Assembly (NCBI RefSeq): GCF_023299985.1 | Contig: NZ_JALZVX010000080.1 | Coordinates: 1-43,881, forward strand | Direction of reading: 5' to 3' | Length of the DNA: 43,881 nt | DNA from: Lacinutrix sp. | GTDB taxonomy: Bacteria > Bacteroidota > Bacteroidia > Flavobacteriales > Flavobacteriaceae | Shown here: positions 25,801 to 34,502 of the stretch, in pieces | How the letters are laid out: every line of letters begins with the position of its first letter | Numbering within the stretch: the stretch's first letter is position 1 | Position numbers and translations under genes: made by a program | Notes under the pieces: generated by a model | Told to the model about the DNA's origin: nothing | Seen by the model: only the letters and a program-made list of their open reading frames with translations | Databases searched by the model: none

Positions 25801-26733
25801 ATCTAATTCATGATATTGATAATCTTGAAACGTTGAGATATTGGTAGTAGCGTTTCCAGTTGGCTCAACCATATTTTGAATTCTTTTACCATTTCCAAAT
25901 CCAATATTAACATAATAATTGGTTACACTATTATATGGGTTAACATTTGTGTTTACTAAGGGATCCTCTACAATACCTTTTGGTCCTACTCCATAAAATA
26001 TAACATAATCACCGTCATTAAATATCCCGTCTTCTTCTCCAACTACTTTTATGGCATTCTCAATCGGATCAATTGGATAGTTATCATTATTTAAATAAGG
26101 AATCATTTGTCCTCCATTACCATAAATTCGTATTGTTCTTGGATCTAAAGCGTTAGTATTAACACCTAGACTATTAAGAAAACTCTTAGAAAGTCTAAAA
26201 ACACCTGTTTTATCTATTCCAAATCTATACCATGAACCAGAACTTAAAATAGAATTAGTTATTGGTTGCCTATTACTTGTTCTAGAAGACACATTAGAGT
26301 TCTCGTAATCAACAGTAAAAGAAGTTACTTTTTTGTATGAATTATTTCCTGCTTTTACAATTGCAGAAACTATTAATAATACATATTTATTCTCTCGTGC
26401 TTGAGTGTTTTTTAAATTATATGTAATCGAAGATGGAATAGTTTTTAAATCTAAATCTTTTAAATCTGATTTAGAAACAGGAGCATATTTAACATTTGTT
26501 AGTCTTACACTACCTTCTTTAATACTAGAATTAGTATCCCACTGCGAAACAAAATTAATTCCAGTTTTTAAATTAAAATTAAAATTCTCTTTAGGTGAAA
26601 AATTTGGCACAGTTATACTGTGACTTCCTGTATTTAATGTTTTAGCATCATTCCAGGTAAGATTAAATTTCTTTTGTTGCGAATAGGCTATAGTACATAA
26701 CAGCACTGTAATACCAAATAATATCTTTTTCAT
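22861..26733 (-). CDS. porU: Type IX secretion sortase PorU (C25 peptidase)
   Basis: A 1290-residue surface protease that removes the C-terminal signal of type IX secretion substrates and attaches them to the cell surface. After a short signal peptide (residues 1-18), there is a long beta-rich N-terminal region, then the gingipain-like C25 domain from about residue 530. The catalytic pair is visible as His781 in NYFGHGGEDGW and Cys815 in VTVTCEYTRF; the 34-residue spacing fits gingipains. The C terminus has a FlgD-like region ending in WDGRDDFGDKIGKGTYVY. It is divergent from gldJ and upstream of porV, an arrangement often seen in Flavobacteriaceae. Confidence 0.95.
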   Translation of the reverse strand: MKKILFGITVLLCTIAYSQQKKFNLTWNDAKTLNTGSHSITVPNFSPKENFNFNLKTGINFVSQWDTNSSIKEGSVRLTNVKYAPVSKSDLKDLDLKTIPSSITYNLKNTQARENKYVLLIVSAIVKAGNNSYKKVTSFTVDYENSNVSSRTSNRQPITNSILSSGSWYRFGIDKTGVFRLSKSFLNSLGVNTNALDPRTIRIYGNGGQMIPYLNNDNYPIDPIENAIKVVGEEDGIFNDGDYVIFYGVGPKGIVEDPLVNTNVNPYNSVTNYYVNIGFGNGKRIQNMVEPTGNATTNISTFQDYQYHELDEFNLAFVGRRWFGDELDIETTKIFDFNFPNIITTEPLKFEFKGASTSSNTANFTVSVNNSEVASLTTAGVEGDNFGSSANFTGDIAVASENISVKVDYDKLGVPSAAGYIDYISIEATRNLSYSGSQFLFFNRATAETSGIGMYTITNAANVSEVWEVTDINNVTNKLNTEATLSFKSNLGSLKEYVAFTASDLYQPINTGSSFVPNQNIKGTIFNNSQGDFQDVDYIIVTPNSLVGQANRLAQINRNQNNFNVKVVTLESIYREFNTGNRDISAIRNMVKYVYDNASAPENRVKYLCLFGDSSFDYKGRISSNTYNTPSWHAYDSFNLTNSFVSDDFYGMMDINEGTMVSSDRLDIAVGRILADSPERANQMVDKVAVYYSKEALGSWRNNFIAVSDDVDEAYEAVLQATTDQIADQITTEKPFLNAVKIHADAFQQQASAGGERYPEVNTAIANAIENGALVVNYFGHGGEDGWSFERLFQKPDVQNLRNDCKLTCFVTVTCEYTRFDNPLRVTAGELAYWNKNGGAISLISTTRQIFVTVGVEFNIKLEEFLFSFNDTDIYEDNEYPSMAEALRLTKNSNSVANISQKYLVFYIGDPALKLAFPQPNVRLTKINDSPVAGNTEVLEALSYAKLSGEVTDVAGNLLTNYNGTVETTIYDKPIQRETLANDNVFSGGSVIKLQYETLGEVIFRGQSTVTNGEFEFDFIVPRDIGVPVGFGKVSFYTSTENSLLDQSGATTSTLQIGGVNENAAEDNQGPNISLFMNDENFASGGITNDSPTLLVKLQDENGINTASGIGHDIVALLDGDEVNPFVLNSFYVTELDDFTRGSLSFPYRDLEPGLHTLTLKAWDVYNNSSTSELQFRVFDEKENLVIENVLNYPNPFVNYTEFWFSHNSSEVLDISVQIFTVSGKLVRTLNGQTTGVGSKSSSSTSRDIVWDGRDDFGDKIGKGTYVYKLKVHSSATNKTVEKIEKLVIL

Positions 26734-26798
26734 TGTTTTAAATAACGTGAATATTTCAATGTTATTATTACATTTTTAACATTTTCATAAAAACGTTT

Positions 26799-26806
26799 CA
26801 AAATTA
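26799..26806 (-). promoter_or_regulatory. Possible -7 box for porU
   Basis: TAATTTTG on the minus strand matches TAnnTTTG about 66 nt upstream of the porU start. No matching -33 box is seen, so this is weak. No consensus promoter was found for the divergent gldJ. Confidence 0.35.
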
Positions 26807-27005
26807 CAATAATAAATTAAAATAACCTGCGTTATATACGCTCTAAACGTCGTAAAAAAACAATTAATTTATCGATGTAAAGTAAATAAATAGGTTGAAA
26901 TGCAATTTTTTTTAAGTTAATTTTACGAAATAACTTGTAGAGTTATGTAGAATCATTATATTGCGTCACCAAAAAAAAATAATTAGTTTACATAAACGTA
27001 TCAAT

Positions 27006-28670
27006 ATGAAAAAAGTAATTGTATCAAGGGTTTTAATGCTATTAGCAGTTTCTTTAACCTTGGTTGGATGTGGTAGATCTGGAGGATCTAACGTAGATAG
27101 TGCCACTGGTTGGGAAATTAATGCTAAAGAAGGCGGTTTTCAATACAACACAAAATTTCAAGAACAAGAAACGCCTCCAGGAACCGTATTTATAGAAGGA
27201 GGTACTTTTACTAAAGGTAAAGTTCAAGATGATGTAATGCATGACTGGAACAATACGCCTAACCAACAACATGTACAATCTTACTATTTGGATGAGACTG
27301 AAGTAACTAATCAAAATTACTTAATGTATTTAGATTGGATTAAACAAGTTTATCCACCAGAAGATGAGAACTTTAGAAAAATATACGAAGGTGTTGTGCC
27401 TGATACTTTAGTTTGGAGAAACCGTTTAGGTTATAACGAGGTAATGACAGAAAATTATTTACGCCATCCTGGTTATGGTCAATATCCTGTAGTTGGTGTA
27501 AGCTGGATACAAGCTGTTGAATATGCTAATTGGAGATCAGACCGTGTTCAAGAAAAAGCATTACAAAAAGGAGGGTATTTAAAACAAAATAGTCAATACG
27601 AAGCTACTGCTGATGCAAACTTTAGTACAGATACTTACATTAACGCACCAACTCAAACTTTTGGTGGTAATGAGGATATATTAAGAGGTGGTAAATTAAA
27701 ACCACAAACTGACGCTAATGGTGAAGAAATTAACGTATATGCTTCAAGACAAACTGGTATTATTTCTCCTAAATATAGACTTCCAACTGAGACGGAATGG
27801 GAATATGCAGCTTTAGGTTTATCTGAAATTAGAAGCTATAACGTATACAGAGGACGTAAAAAATATCCTTGGGATGGACAATATACTCGTTCTGGAAAGC
27901 GTAAAATTAAAGGAGATCAATTAGCTAATTTCAAACAAGGAAAAGGTGATTACGGTGGAATTGCTGGGTGGTCTGACGATGGTGCAGACATTACAGCTCA
28001 AGTAAAATCTTACGCAGCAAACGATTATGGCTTATACGATATGGCTGGAAATGTAGCGGAATGGGTTGCTGATGTATACAGACCTATTGTAGATGATGAA
28101 TTTAATGACTTCAACTATTTTAGAGGAAATGTATACACTAAAAATGCAATTACAGAAGATGGTACAGTTAAAATTGTAACTACAGACGAGATTGTTTTTG
28201 ATACACTTCCAAACGGAAAAGTTATAGCAAGAGATTTACCTGGTGAAATTGCTCAAGTCCCTGTTGACGAAGACGAAACTTATTTAAGAACAAACTTCGA
28301 TAGAAGTGATAACCGTAACTTTAGAGATGGAGATAGACGCTCTTCTCGTGGTTATGATGATTTTGATGAAACAGAAAGTGACGAAAAGTCTACAACAGGA
28401 AAAATGTACAATTCGCCTAAGCATTCAACAGAAGTTGATTCTTTAGGAAACATGGTTAGAGAATGGGATAAGAGCACAAAAAGAACATCTTTAATTAACG
28501 ATGAGGCACGTGTATTTAAAGGAGGTTCTTGGAGAGACAGAGAGTATTGGTTAGATCCAGCTCAAAGACGTTATTTTCCTCAAAATATGGCAACAGACTA
28601 CATTGGCTTTAGATGCGCAATGTCTAGAGTAGGTTCTAAATCTAAGTCTAAAAACAAAACTAAGAACTAG
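27006..28670 (+). CDS. gldJ: Gliding motility lipoprotein GldJ
   Basis: A 554-residue outer-membrane lipoprotein required for gliding and type IX secretion in Flavobacterium johnsoniae. The start at 27006 gives a signal peptide with lipobox LVGC (Cys22); the frame extends 15 codons upstream but these precede the signal. The protein belongs to the formylglycine-generating-enzyme (SUMF1) fold family: GTFTKGKVQDD, YLDETEVTNQNYLMYLDW, PVVGVSWIQAVEYANWRS, RLPTETEWEYAALG, YGLYDMAGNVAEWVAD and KGGSWRDREYW appear in order. A charged insertion (about 430-470) is rich in Asp and Arg. A terminator follows at 28692. Confidence 0.95.
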   Translation: MKKVIVSRVLMLLAVSLTLVGCGRSGGSNVDSATGWEINAKEGGFQYNTKFQEQETPPGTVFIEGGTFTKGKVQDDVMHDWNNTPNQQHVQSYYLDETEVTNQNYLMYLDWIKQVYPPEDENFRKIYEGVVPDTLVWRNRLGYNEVMTENYLRHPGYGQYPVVGVSWIQAVEYANWRSDRVQEKALQKGGYLKQNSQYEATADANFSTDTYINAPTQTFGGNEDILRGGKLKPQTDANGEEINVYASRQTGIISPKYRLPTETEWEYAALGLSEIRSYNVYRGRKKYPWDGQYTRSGKRKIKGDQLANFKQGKGDYGGIAGWSDDGADITAQVKSYAANDYGLYDMAGNVAEWVADVYRPIVDDEFNDFNYFRGNVYTKNAITEDGTVKIVTTDEIVFDTLPNGKVIARDLPGEIAQVPVDEDETYLRTNFDRSDNRNFRDGDRRSSRGYDDFDETESDEKSTTGKMYNSPKHSTEVDSLGNMVREWDKSTKRTSLINDEARVFKGGSWRDREYWLDPAQRRYFPQNMATDYIGFRCAMSRVGSKSKSKNKTKN

Positions 28671-28691
28671 AAATAGTTTTAAATAATATTT

Positions 28692-28723
28692 AAAGTCCTA
28701 ACGTTTAGTTAGGACTTTTTTTA
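28692..28723 (+). terminator. Intrinsic terminator after gldJ
   Basis: AAAGTCCTAAC (28692-28702) pairs perfectly with GTTAGGACTTT (28708-28718) around GTTTA, followed by T's. It lies 22 nt past the gldJ stop codon. Confidence 0.9.
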
Positions 28724-28776
28724 TACTTTTATTTTATTATACGAGCCTATTAATAAGAGTTAAGAAAATATAATAC

Positions 28777-30060
28777 ATGAAAATACAAGAACTTCACACT
28801 TTGTTTTTAAACTGTAATGGTGTTTCTACAGATACCAGAAAGGTATCTAAAGACAATATGTTTTTTGCACTAAAAGGAGACAACTTTAATGGCAACACAT
28901 TTGCAAATAAAGCCTTAGAAATAGGCGTCAAATATGTAATAATAGATGACGTTGAATTTAAAACTTCGGATAAAACAATTTTAGTAGAAAATGTCTTGGA
29001 AACATTACAAGCATTAGCATCGTATCACAGAAACCATTTAAAAATCCCAATAATAGCTTTAACTGGAAGTAATGGAAAAACAACTACTAAAGAATTAATA
29101 AACGTTGTGCTATCTAAAAAATATAACACAACAGCAACTATAGGTAATTTAAACAACCATATTGGAGTTCCATTAACGTTATTATCGATGTCTAGCGATA
29201 CAGAAATAGGTATTGTAGAAATGGGAGCCAATCATATTAAAGAAATTGAATTTCTATGTACTATTACTAAACCAGACTTTGGTTATATAACTAATTTTGG
29301 TAAAGCTCATTTAGAGGGTTTTGGTGGTGTTGAAGGCGTTATTAAAGGTAAAAGTGAGCTCTATCAATTTTTAACCAAAAATAACAAACATGTGTTCTTA
29401 AATGCTGATGATCCAATCCAAAAAGAAAAACTAAGTGCGTATATTAAAAAGTTTGGTTTTTCTGAAACTGATTCTAATTACATTAAAATTGAATTTATTC
29501 AAGCAAATCCGTTTGTTAAATTTAAAATTGAAGACGTAAATATAGAGTCGCAACTTATTGGGAAATATAACTTCACAAATCTATGCGCAGCATCAATAAT
29601 TGGCAAATATTTTAATATTAAATTGAATGACATAAAGAATGCTTTGGAAAATTATGCGCCAACAAACAATCGTTCTCAAATTATTAAAAAGGAATCTAAT
29701 AAAATTATTCTAGACGCTTATAATGCCAATCCAACAAGTATGAAGGCAGCTTTAGATCATTTTAGTAATTTAAAAGATGAACATAAAATAGCTTTTTTAG
29801 GTGATATGTTCGAATTAGGTAAAGATGCGAAGCAAGAGCATCAAACTATTTGCGAATTGACCAAGACACTATCAATTGATACCGTTTATTTAATTGGAGA
29901 AAATTTTTATAAAACTAAAAATAATGCAAATAAAATTAGGCAATTTGCATCTTTCAAATCTTTAAAAGAAAACTTTAGTTCTATTGAAACTAAAAATGCA
30001 ACATTACTAATTAAAGGCTCTCGTGGCATGGCCTTAGAACGCATATTAGATTTACTTTAA
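28777..30060 (+). CDS. murF: UDP-MurNAc-tripeptide:D-Ala-D-Ala ligase
   Basis: A 427-residue cytoplasmic Mur ligase that adds D-alanyl-D-alanine to the peptidoglycan precursor. The three Mur domains are visible: the substrate domain with STDTRKVSKDNMFFALKG (residues 17-34), the ATPase domain with ALTGSNGKTTTKE (Lys101) and EMGANHIKEI, and the C-terminal domain with DAYNANPTSMKAAL and LGDMFELG. It is downstream of gldJ but behind a terminator, far from any dcw cluster, as is common in Bacteroidota. It converges with the next gene with only 4 nt between stop codons. Confidence 0.95.
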   Translation: MKIQELHTLFLNCNGVSTDTRKVSKDNMFFALKGDNFNGNTFANKALEIGVKYVIIDDVEFKTSDKTILVENVLETLQALASYHRNHLKIPIIALTGSNGKTTTKELINVVLSKKYNTTATIGNLNNHIGVPLTLLSMSSDTEIGIVEMGANHIKEIEFLCTITKPDFGYITNFGKAHLEGFGGVEGVIKGKSELYQFLTKNNKHVFLNADDPIQKEKLSAYIKKFGFSETDSNYIKIEFIQANPFVKFKIEDVNIESQLIGKYNFTNLCAASIIGKYFNIKLNDIKNALENYAPTNNRSQIIKKESNKIILDAYNANPTSMKAALDHFSNLKDEHKIAFLGDMFELGKDAKQEHQTICELTKTLSIDTVYLIGENFYKTKNNANKIRQFASFKSLKENFSSIETKNATLLIKGSRGMALERILDLL

Positions 30061-30064
30061 AAAC

Positions 30065-30877
30065 CTATATCTTATCTAAAAAAGCTTTAAACATTTCTCT
30101 ATACTCTTTATAACCTTTTGTAGAGTCCCAAAGTGCTCTAGAACCATGAATACCTTCTTCTTTAGGTTTATAATGAAAAAGATTGTTTGTTTTCATCTTA
30201 CTTACTAGTGTTGTTAAGGCTTCCGTTTCTGAAAGAGAAGCTGTAACAAAAGTAGGTTTTGCTATGTCTTTTATCTCATTTTGAATACTCATACCTTTGT
30301 AGTATTCTCCTGGACTAAAAGCAGCAATGGCTTTAACTTTATTATTATTTTCACCTATTAACATCGCTAAAGTAGCAGAATAAGAACTTCCAACAAGTAC
30401 TATTTGCAAATTACCATTGTCTTTATAAACATAATCGATTGCAGCAATAATGTCTGGTTTAGCATCTATATAATCTGTATTTATTTTTTTTGCCTTTGCT
30501 AATTTAGCCGTTTCATTTACAACACTATTAACACCATTACCAGATCTTTGATCTATTGCCATAACACTATAACCATAACTATTTAAAAGTAATGCTGTGT
30601 CTTTATATTCTCCTCTACTATAACCAGCCTGGTGACATAGTAGAATAGTAATTGGGTTGTTTTCTACTTTATAAACGTCTGCTGTAATAGTTAAACCATC
30701 GTGAGATGGAAAAGTTATGGTTTCCTTAGACATTTGTTTATTCCCATTCTTAATACTCCCTTCTAAACTAGCCAGTTTTTCATCTATAACAGAAGACTTA
30801 TTATCAATAGTTTTTTTATCATTTTTACATGACATGATAATGAAGCATAAAGGCAATAAGAACAGTAGATTTTTCAT
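30065..30877 (-). CDS. Alpha/beta hydrolase lipoprotein
   Basis: A 270-residue exported hydrolase. The signal peptide ends in IMSC with Cys17, followed by a Lys/Asn/Ser-rich linker. The alpha/beta-hydrolase fold shows the oxyanion strand ILLCHQAGYSRGEY, the nucleophile elbow VLVGSSYSATLA (Ser of GSSYS), FSPGEY, and a late acid/His region EEGIHGSRALW. It resembles dienelactone-hydrolase-like esterases; the substrate is not evident. It converges with murF and has no visible terminator between them. Confidence 0.88.
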   Translation of the reverse strand: MKNLLFLLPLCFIIMSCKNDKKTIDNKSSVIDEKLASLEGSIKNGNKQMSKETITFPSHDGLTITADVYKVENNPITILLCHQAGYSRGEYKDTALLLNSYGYSVMAIDQRSGNGVNSVVNETAKLAKAKKINTDYIDAKPDIIAAIDYVYKDNGNLQIVLVGSSYSATLAMLIGENNNKVKAIAAFSPGEYYKGMSIQNEIKDIAKPTFVTASLSETEALTTLVSKMKTNNLFHYKPKEEGIHGSRALWDSTKGYKEYREMFKAFLDKI

Positions 30878-30934
30878 TTTGTGATTTTATTTAAAGATAA
30901 TAAAAAATAAGCAACGTATGAAAATGATAGACAC

Positions 30935-30969
30935 AAAAAAAGCCTAATGAAATTTCATTAGGCTTTTTT
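30935..30969 (-). terminator. Intrinsic terminator after tRNA-Val
   Basis: A long near-perfect palindrome, AAAAAAGCCTAATGA with TCATTAGGCTTTTTT, lies 10 nt past the tRNA 3' end on the minus strand. It could also end the alpha/beta hydrolase region from the other side. Confidence 0.88.
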
Positions 30970-30978
30970 AAATTTATG

Positions 30979-31053
30979 TGGGCGACAAGGGATTCGAACC
31001 CCTGACCCCTTGGGTGTAAACCAAGTGCTCTGAACCAACTGAGCTAGTCGCCC
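30979..31053 (-). tRNA. tRNA-Val (anticodon UAC)
   Basis: The minus strand folds into a complete cloverleaf of 75 nt. Acceptor stem GGGCGAC/GTCGCCC, D arm GCTC...GAGC, anticodon stem CTTGG/CCAAG with loop TTTACAC (anticodon TAC, reading GUA), and T arm with GGTTCGAATCC. The discriminator base is A and CCA is not encoded. It has a promoter at 31069-31098 and a terminator at 30935-30969, so it is a single-gene unit. Confidence 0.97.
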
Positions 31054-31068
31054 TTGTTATTAGGAGTG

Positions 31069-31098
31069 CAAATATACATGAGATTTTGATTACACAAA
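31069..31098 (-). promoter_or_regulatory. tRNA-Val promoter
   Basis: TTTG (31098-31095), an 18-nt spacer and TATATTTG (31076-31069) on the minus strand. The expected start of transcription lies within about 10 nt of the tRNA 5' end. Confidence 0.7.
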
Positions 31099-31117
31099 AG
31101 TTTTTTTGTAAAAATTT

Positions 31118-32335
31118 TTAAATAATTTCAGCAACTACGAAAGTACTTCCTCCAATAAAAATAACATCACGATTTTCAGCATTTTCTAAAGCCTTTTTAT
31201 GTGCTTCACTTACAGAGTTATAAGTGTTAGAAATCAAGCTGTTTGAATCGAAATATTCTTTAAGTTTGTATTGATCTAATCCTCTAGAAATATTTGGTTT
31301 GCAAAGATAATATTGAGCTTTAATTGGTAATAAATCTATAATAGAATCTAAATTCTTATCATTTACTACTCCGAAAACGATATGTAAATTACTATATTCT
31401 TCATTTTGAAGTTGATTCATTACTATTGCTAGTCCTTCTCTATTATGTGCTGTATCACATATAACTTTTGGACCCTCTTTTAATATTTGCCATCTGCCTA
31501 GTAAACCTGTATTATGAACTACTTTAAAAAACCCATTTATAATATTTTTTTCAGATATATGAAACCCTTTAAGTTGAATTTCTTTGAGCGTTTGAACTAC
31601 AGTTATAATATTTTTTTGTTGATAATTACCTATTAAATCGGTTTGGTATTTTTTTGTTTTAACTCTATCTGCGAAAATAATTTTTGTTCTACTATTCTTA
31701 ACTATATCTTTAAATATTTCTTTAGTTTCCTTTTGAGTTTCTCCTATTACAACTGGAATATTTGATTTTATTATTCCTCCTTTCTCTTTAGCTATTGACT
31801 GGAGAGTGTTTCCTAAAAACTGCGTATGATCTAATCCAATGTTAGTGATTACACAAACTTCTGGAGTTATAATATTAGTAGAATCTAATCTTCCTCCCAG
31901 ACCTACTTCAATAATAGCTATATCAACTTTTTGTTTTGAAAAATACTCGAAAGCTAAGCCAACAGTCATTTCAAAAAAGGATAATGAATTAGTCTGGAAA
32001 AAGTTTTTGTTTCGTTTTATAAACTGAATAACAAATTGCTTACTTATTTTTTTACCATTGATTTTTATACGTTCTCTATAGTCTTTTAAATGCGGAGAAG
32101 TGTACAGACCAACTTTGTATCCTTCTTCTTGCAGAATTGATGCTAGCATGTGACTAGTGGAACCTTTACCATTAGTTCCAGCTACATGTATTGATTTGAA
32201 TTTATTTTCGGGATTATTGAGATGATTAGCTAATAGAATAGTATTACTTAAATCTACCCTGTAAGCACTCTTACCTTGTTTTTGATACATTGGAAGTTGA
32301 GAAAACATCCAGTTTACAGTATCGTGATAAGTCAT
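31118..32335 (-). CDS. folC: Bifunctional dihydrofolate/folylpolyglutamate synthase
   Basis: A 405-residue Mur-ligase-fold enzyme that adds glutamate to dihydropteroate and to folates. Motifs: ATP-binding HVAGTNGKGSTSHML (Lys57), the omega-loop LYTSPHLKDYRERI, FFEMTVGLAFEYF, IIEVGLGGRLDSTN and NIGLDHTQFLG, and the C-terminal VICDTAHNREGL. It starts 2 nt after the second tonB gene and is probably the last gene of the exbB-exbD-tonB-tonB transcript, though functionally unrelated. Confidence 0.95.
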   Translation of the reverse strand: MTYHDTVNWMFSQLPMYQKQGKSAYRVDLSNTILLANHLNNPENKFKSIHVAGTNGKGSTSHMLASILQEEGYKVGLYTSPHLKDYRERIKINGKKISKQFVIQFIKRNKNFFQTNSLSFFEMTVGLAFEYFSKQKVDIAIIEVGLGGRLDSTNIITPEVCVITNIGLDHTQFLGNTLQSIAKEKGGIIKSNIPVVIGETQKETKEIFKDIVKNSRTKIIFADRVKTKKYQTDLIGNYQQKNIITVVQTLKEIQLKGFHISEKNIINGFFKVVHNTGLLGRWQILKEGPKVICDTAHNREGLAIVMNQLQNEEYSNLHIVFGVVNDKNLDSIIDLLPIKAQYYLCKPNISRGLDQYKLKEYFDSNSLISNTYNSVSEAHKKALENAENRDVIFIGGSTFVVAEII

Positions 32336-32337
32336 TA

Positions 32338-33216
32338 TTATTGTCCTAATTTGAAATCTATACTCACAAAACCTATTTGTCTTGTTGGCGCTTTAGAATC
32401 TGCTTTCCATTTATGAGATTTAGCAATTTTTATTGCAGTCTCTTCTAAACAAGCAGCAGTGTTTCTTGTTCCTTTTGTTCGCTCAGCCTTAACAACTTTA
32501 CCAGACCTATCAACTTCAATTTTAATAACGACTAATCCAGACTCATTACAATCCTGTACTGTTGTTTGAAAAGAAGGTTTTCCTCTTCCGTTTAAACCAT
32601 AACCAACTCCTCCATTACCTGTTCCTGCATCTCCAAAATAACTTGACGCATAAGGATTACCATCTAACTGACCTTTATCTCCTGGTTGATTATCGTCACC
32701 TTCACTTCCACTTGATTCTCCATTAGAATTATTCATTCCTCCCATCATGGCATCAATTTCCGCTTTTTTCTTTGCTTCTTCAGCTTTCTTTTTTGCTTCG
32801 GCTTCTGCTTTAGCTTTTGCCTTTTTTGCAGCTTCAATTTTCGCCTTTTCTTCGGCTTGCGCTTTAGCTTTTTTTACTGCTTCAGCTTTTTTTATTGCTA
32901 TAGTTTCTTCAGTGTCTTGGGTTAAAACATCTTCTTTTTCTTCTTGAGAAGCTGAAGCTTCTTCAGCTTTATCTGGTTCTGTTTGTGCTTCTTGAGGTGT
33001 TTTATTTATATTTAAATCTTTAGATTTTACTGGTTTATCTGGTTGTACATTACCACTTCCAACTGGTGAATTACCAAAATTTACTGCAACTCCATATTCT
33101 TCTGGTGGATCTTGATAACTCTGACCTATTACAAAACATAGCAGTATTAGAATAACAACTATTAATGTTGTTATTGCAGCTGAATTTTGTTCGTGTTTAG
33201 TTTTTAAGTATTTCAT
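32338..33216 (-). CDS. tonB: TonB family protein, paralogue 2
   Basis: A 292-residue inner-membrane energy transducer. An N-terminal transmembrane helix (about 17-29, TLIVVILILLCFVIG) is followed by YQDPPEEYGVAVNFG, a Pro/Gln/Glu-rich part, an Ala/Lys/Glu-rich stretch (about 105-155) that should span the periplasm, a Gly/Asn-rich segment, and a TonB C-terminal domain (VVIKIEVDRSGKVVKAERTKG). Its first 60 residues closely match those of the neighbouring gene at 33248-34414, so the two arose by duplication. It lies 31 nt after that gene in the exb-ton operon. Confidence 0.88.
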   Translation of the reverse strand: MKYLKTKHEQNSAAITTLIVVILILLCFVIGQSYQDPPEEYGVAVNFGNSPVGSGNVQPDKPVKSKDLNINKTPQEAQTEPDKAEEASASQEEKEDVLTQDTEETIAIKKAEAVKKAKAQAEEKAKIEAAKKAKAKAEAEAKKKAEEAKKKAEIDAMMGGMNNSNGESSGSEGDDNQPGDKGQLDGNPYASSYFGDAGTGNGGVGYGLNGRGKPSFQTTVQDCNESGLVVIKIEVDRSGKVVKAERTKGTRNTAACLEETAIKIAKSHKWKADSKAPTRQIGFVSIDFKLGQ

Positions 33217-33247
33217 CTTAATTCCGCTTTTATACGTTTATATAGAT

Positions 33248-34414
33248 TTAATCAATTTTAATACTAAGTGGAAGATTAAAAGACACAGATGCTGGTCTTC
33301 CTTGTTGTTCTCCTGGTTTCATTTTAGGCAATAGCTTTACAACTCTTTTTGCTTCTGCTTCTAATTTAGCATCTGCTGCTTTTGCTCTAATTCCTACAAT
33401 TGTTCCGTTTTCGTTTATTGTAAAACGAATGTTTATTTTTTGAATGCCATTTAACCCAATATCTGAAGCTAAAATTTTATTGAAATTATTATTTAAGAAT
33501 TGTTTGATTTTATCATTCATACACTTTTTTCTCGCAACATTATTTCCAGATTCGCAACCTGGATATATTGGCGAATTCTCAATTAAAGCAAAAGAAACTG
33601 TTTCTCCACCACCTTGATTATTGTTTGCTGCTGAAGCTTTTGCTGCTGCTGCTTTATCCGAAGCTGCTTTTGCTGCGGCTGCCTTAGCTGCTGCAGCTTT
33701 TGCTGCTGCTGCTTTGTCTGATGCCGCTTTTTGTGCTTTTGCCTTAGCATCTGCTGCTGCTTTAGCTTTTGCATCTTTAGCTGCTTTATCGGCTTTAGCT
33801 TTTGCTACTGCTGCTACTTTTGCTGCTGCTGCTTTATCTGCTTTTTCTTTAGCGTCTTTTGCCTCTTTTGCTTCTCTTTCTTTTTTCTCTAATTTTTCTT
33901 TTACCTCTTTAGCTTCCTTCGCTTCCTTCGCTTCTTGAACTTCTTTTTCAGTTTTAATTTTTAAAGCCTCTTCTTCTTCTTGTGCTAATAATTTTTCTGC
34001 CGCAGCTTCAGCTTCAGCCTCTTTTGCTGCTTCTTCCTCAGCTGCTTCTACAGCCTCTGCCTCAGCTTTTTCTTCTGCTAATGCTTCTTCTGCTTGTTTT
34101 TCTTCCTCAGCTATTTCTTGAGCTGTTTCTTCTTCAACTATTTCTTCAGCGACTTCATCTTCTGCTGTTTCTTCTTCAACAACCTCTTCAGACTCTTCTG
34201 GTTCTGATTCTGTATCTTGAACATTTTCAGAATTATCAGGCTGAATATTATCGCTTACAAGATTTGCATCTCCAAAATTTATTGCAACTCCATATTCTTC
34301 TGGTAATTCTTGATAATCTTGACCTACTACAAAACAGAGCAAAACAAAAATAACTATTATTAAAGTTGTTATTTTTGCTGAATTTTTTTCGTGATTTGTT
34401 TCTAAGTATTTCAT
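33248..34414 (-). CDS. tonB: TonB family protein, paralogue 1, with a long Ala/Lys/Glu linker
   Basis: A 388-residue energy transducer. The N-terminal helix (about 15-30) and YQELPEEYGVAINFG are shared with the next gene. The linker is extreme: Glu-rich from about 60-110, then Ala/Lys/Glu repeats to about residue 265, where runs such as KAAAAKAAAAKAA appear. It is probably a long rigid or coiled rod. The C-terminal domain (SFALIENSPIYPGCES, then IRFTINENGTIVGIRAKA) is the Flavobacteria TonB form with paired cysteines. The gene's DNA is a run of GCT/GCA repeats, which also creates large spurious frames on the other strand. Confidence 0.9.
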   Translation of the reverse strand: MKYLETNHEKNSAKITTLIIVIFVLLCFVVGQDYQELPEEYGVAINFGDANLVSDNIQPDNSENVQDTESEPEESEEVVEEETAEDEVAEEIVEEETAQEIAEEEKQAEEALAEEKAEAEAVEAAEEEAAKEAEAEAAAEKLLAQEEEEALKIKTEKEVQEAKEAKEAKEVKEKLEKKEREAKEAKDAKEKADKAAAAKVAAVAKAKADKAAKDAKAKAAADAKAKAQKAASDKAAAAKAAAAKAAAAKAASDKAAAAKASAANNNQGGGETVSFALIENSPIYPGCESGNNVARKKCMNDKIKQFLNNNFNKILASDIGLNGIQKINIRFTINENGTIVGIRAKAADAKLEAEAKRVVKLLPKMKPGEQQGRPASVSFNLPLSIKID

Positions 34415-34480
34415 GTAAATTATAGTTGTAGAACGTTTAGCTCTATAAAATGCTTTAAGTATGATATTTTAAATTATGAC

Positions 34481-34488
34481 CAAAGTTA
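34481..34488 (-). promoter_or_regulatory. Possible internal -7 box before the tonB genes
   Basis: TAACTTTG on the minus strand lies in the 88-nt exbD-tonB gap, about 67 nt upstream of the tonB start. No clear -33 box is present. Confidence 0.35.
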
Positions 34489-34502
34489 GATGAGACAATA
34501 TG

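Noticed and set aside
33600-34353. Long plus-strand open frames rich in Ala or Leu, and CRISPR-like regularity, opposite the first tonB gene
   Set aside because: They come from GCT/GCA-rich codons of the Ala/Lys/Glu linker on the minus strand. Repeat units are short and contiguous with no unique spacers, so there is no CRISPR array and no plus-strand gene.
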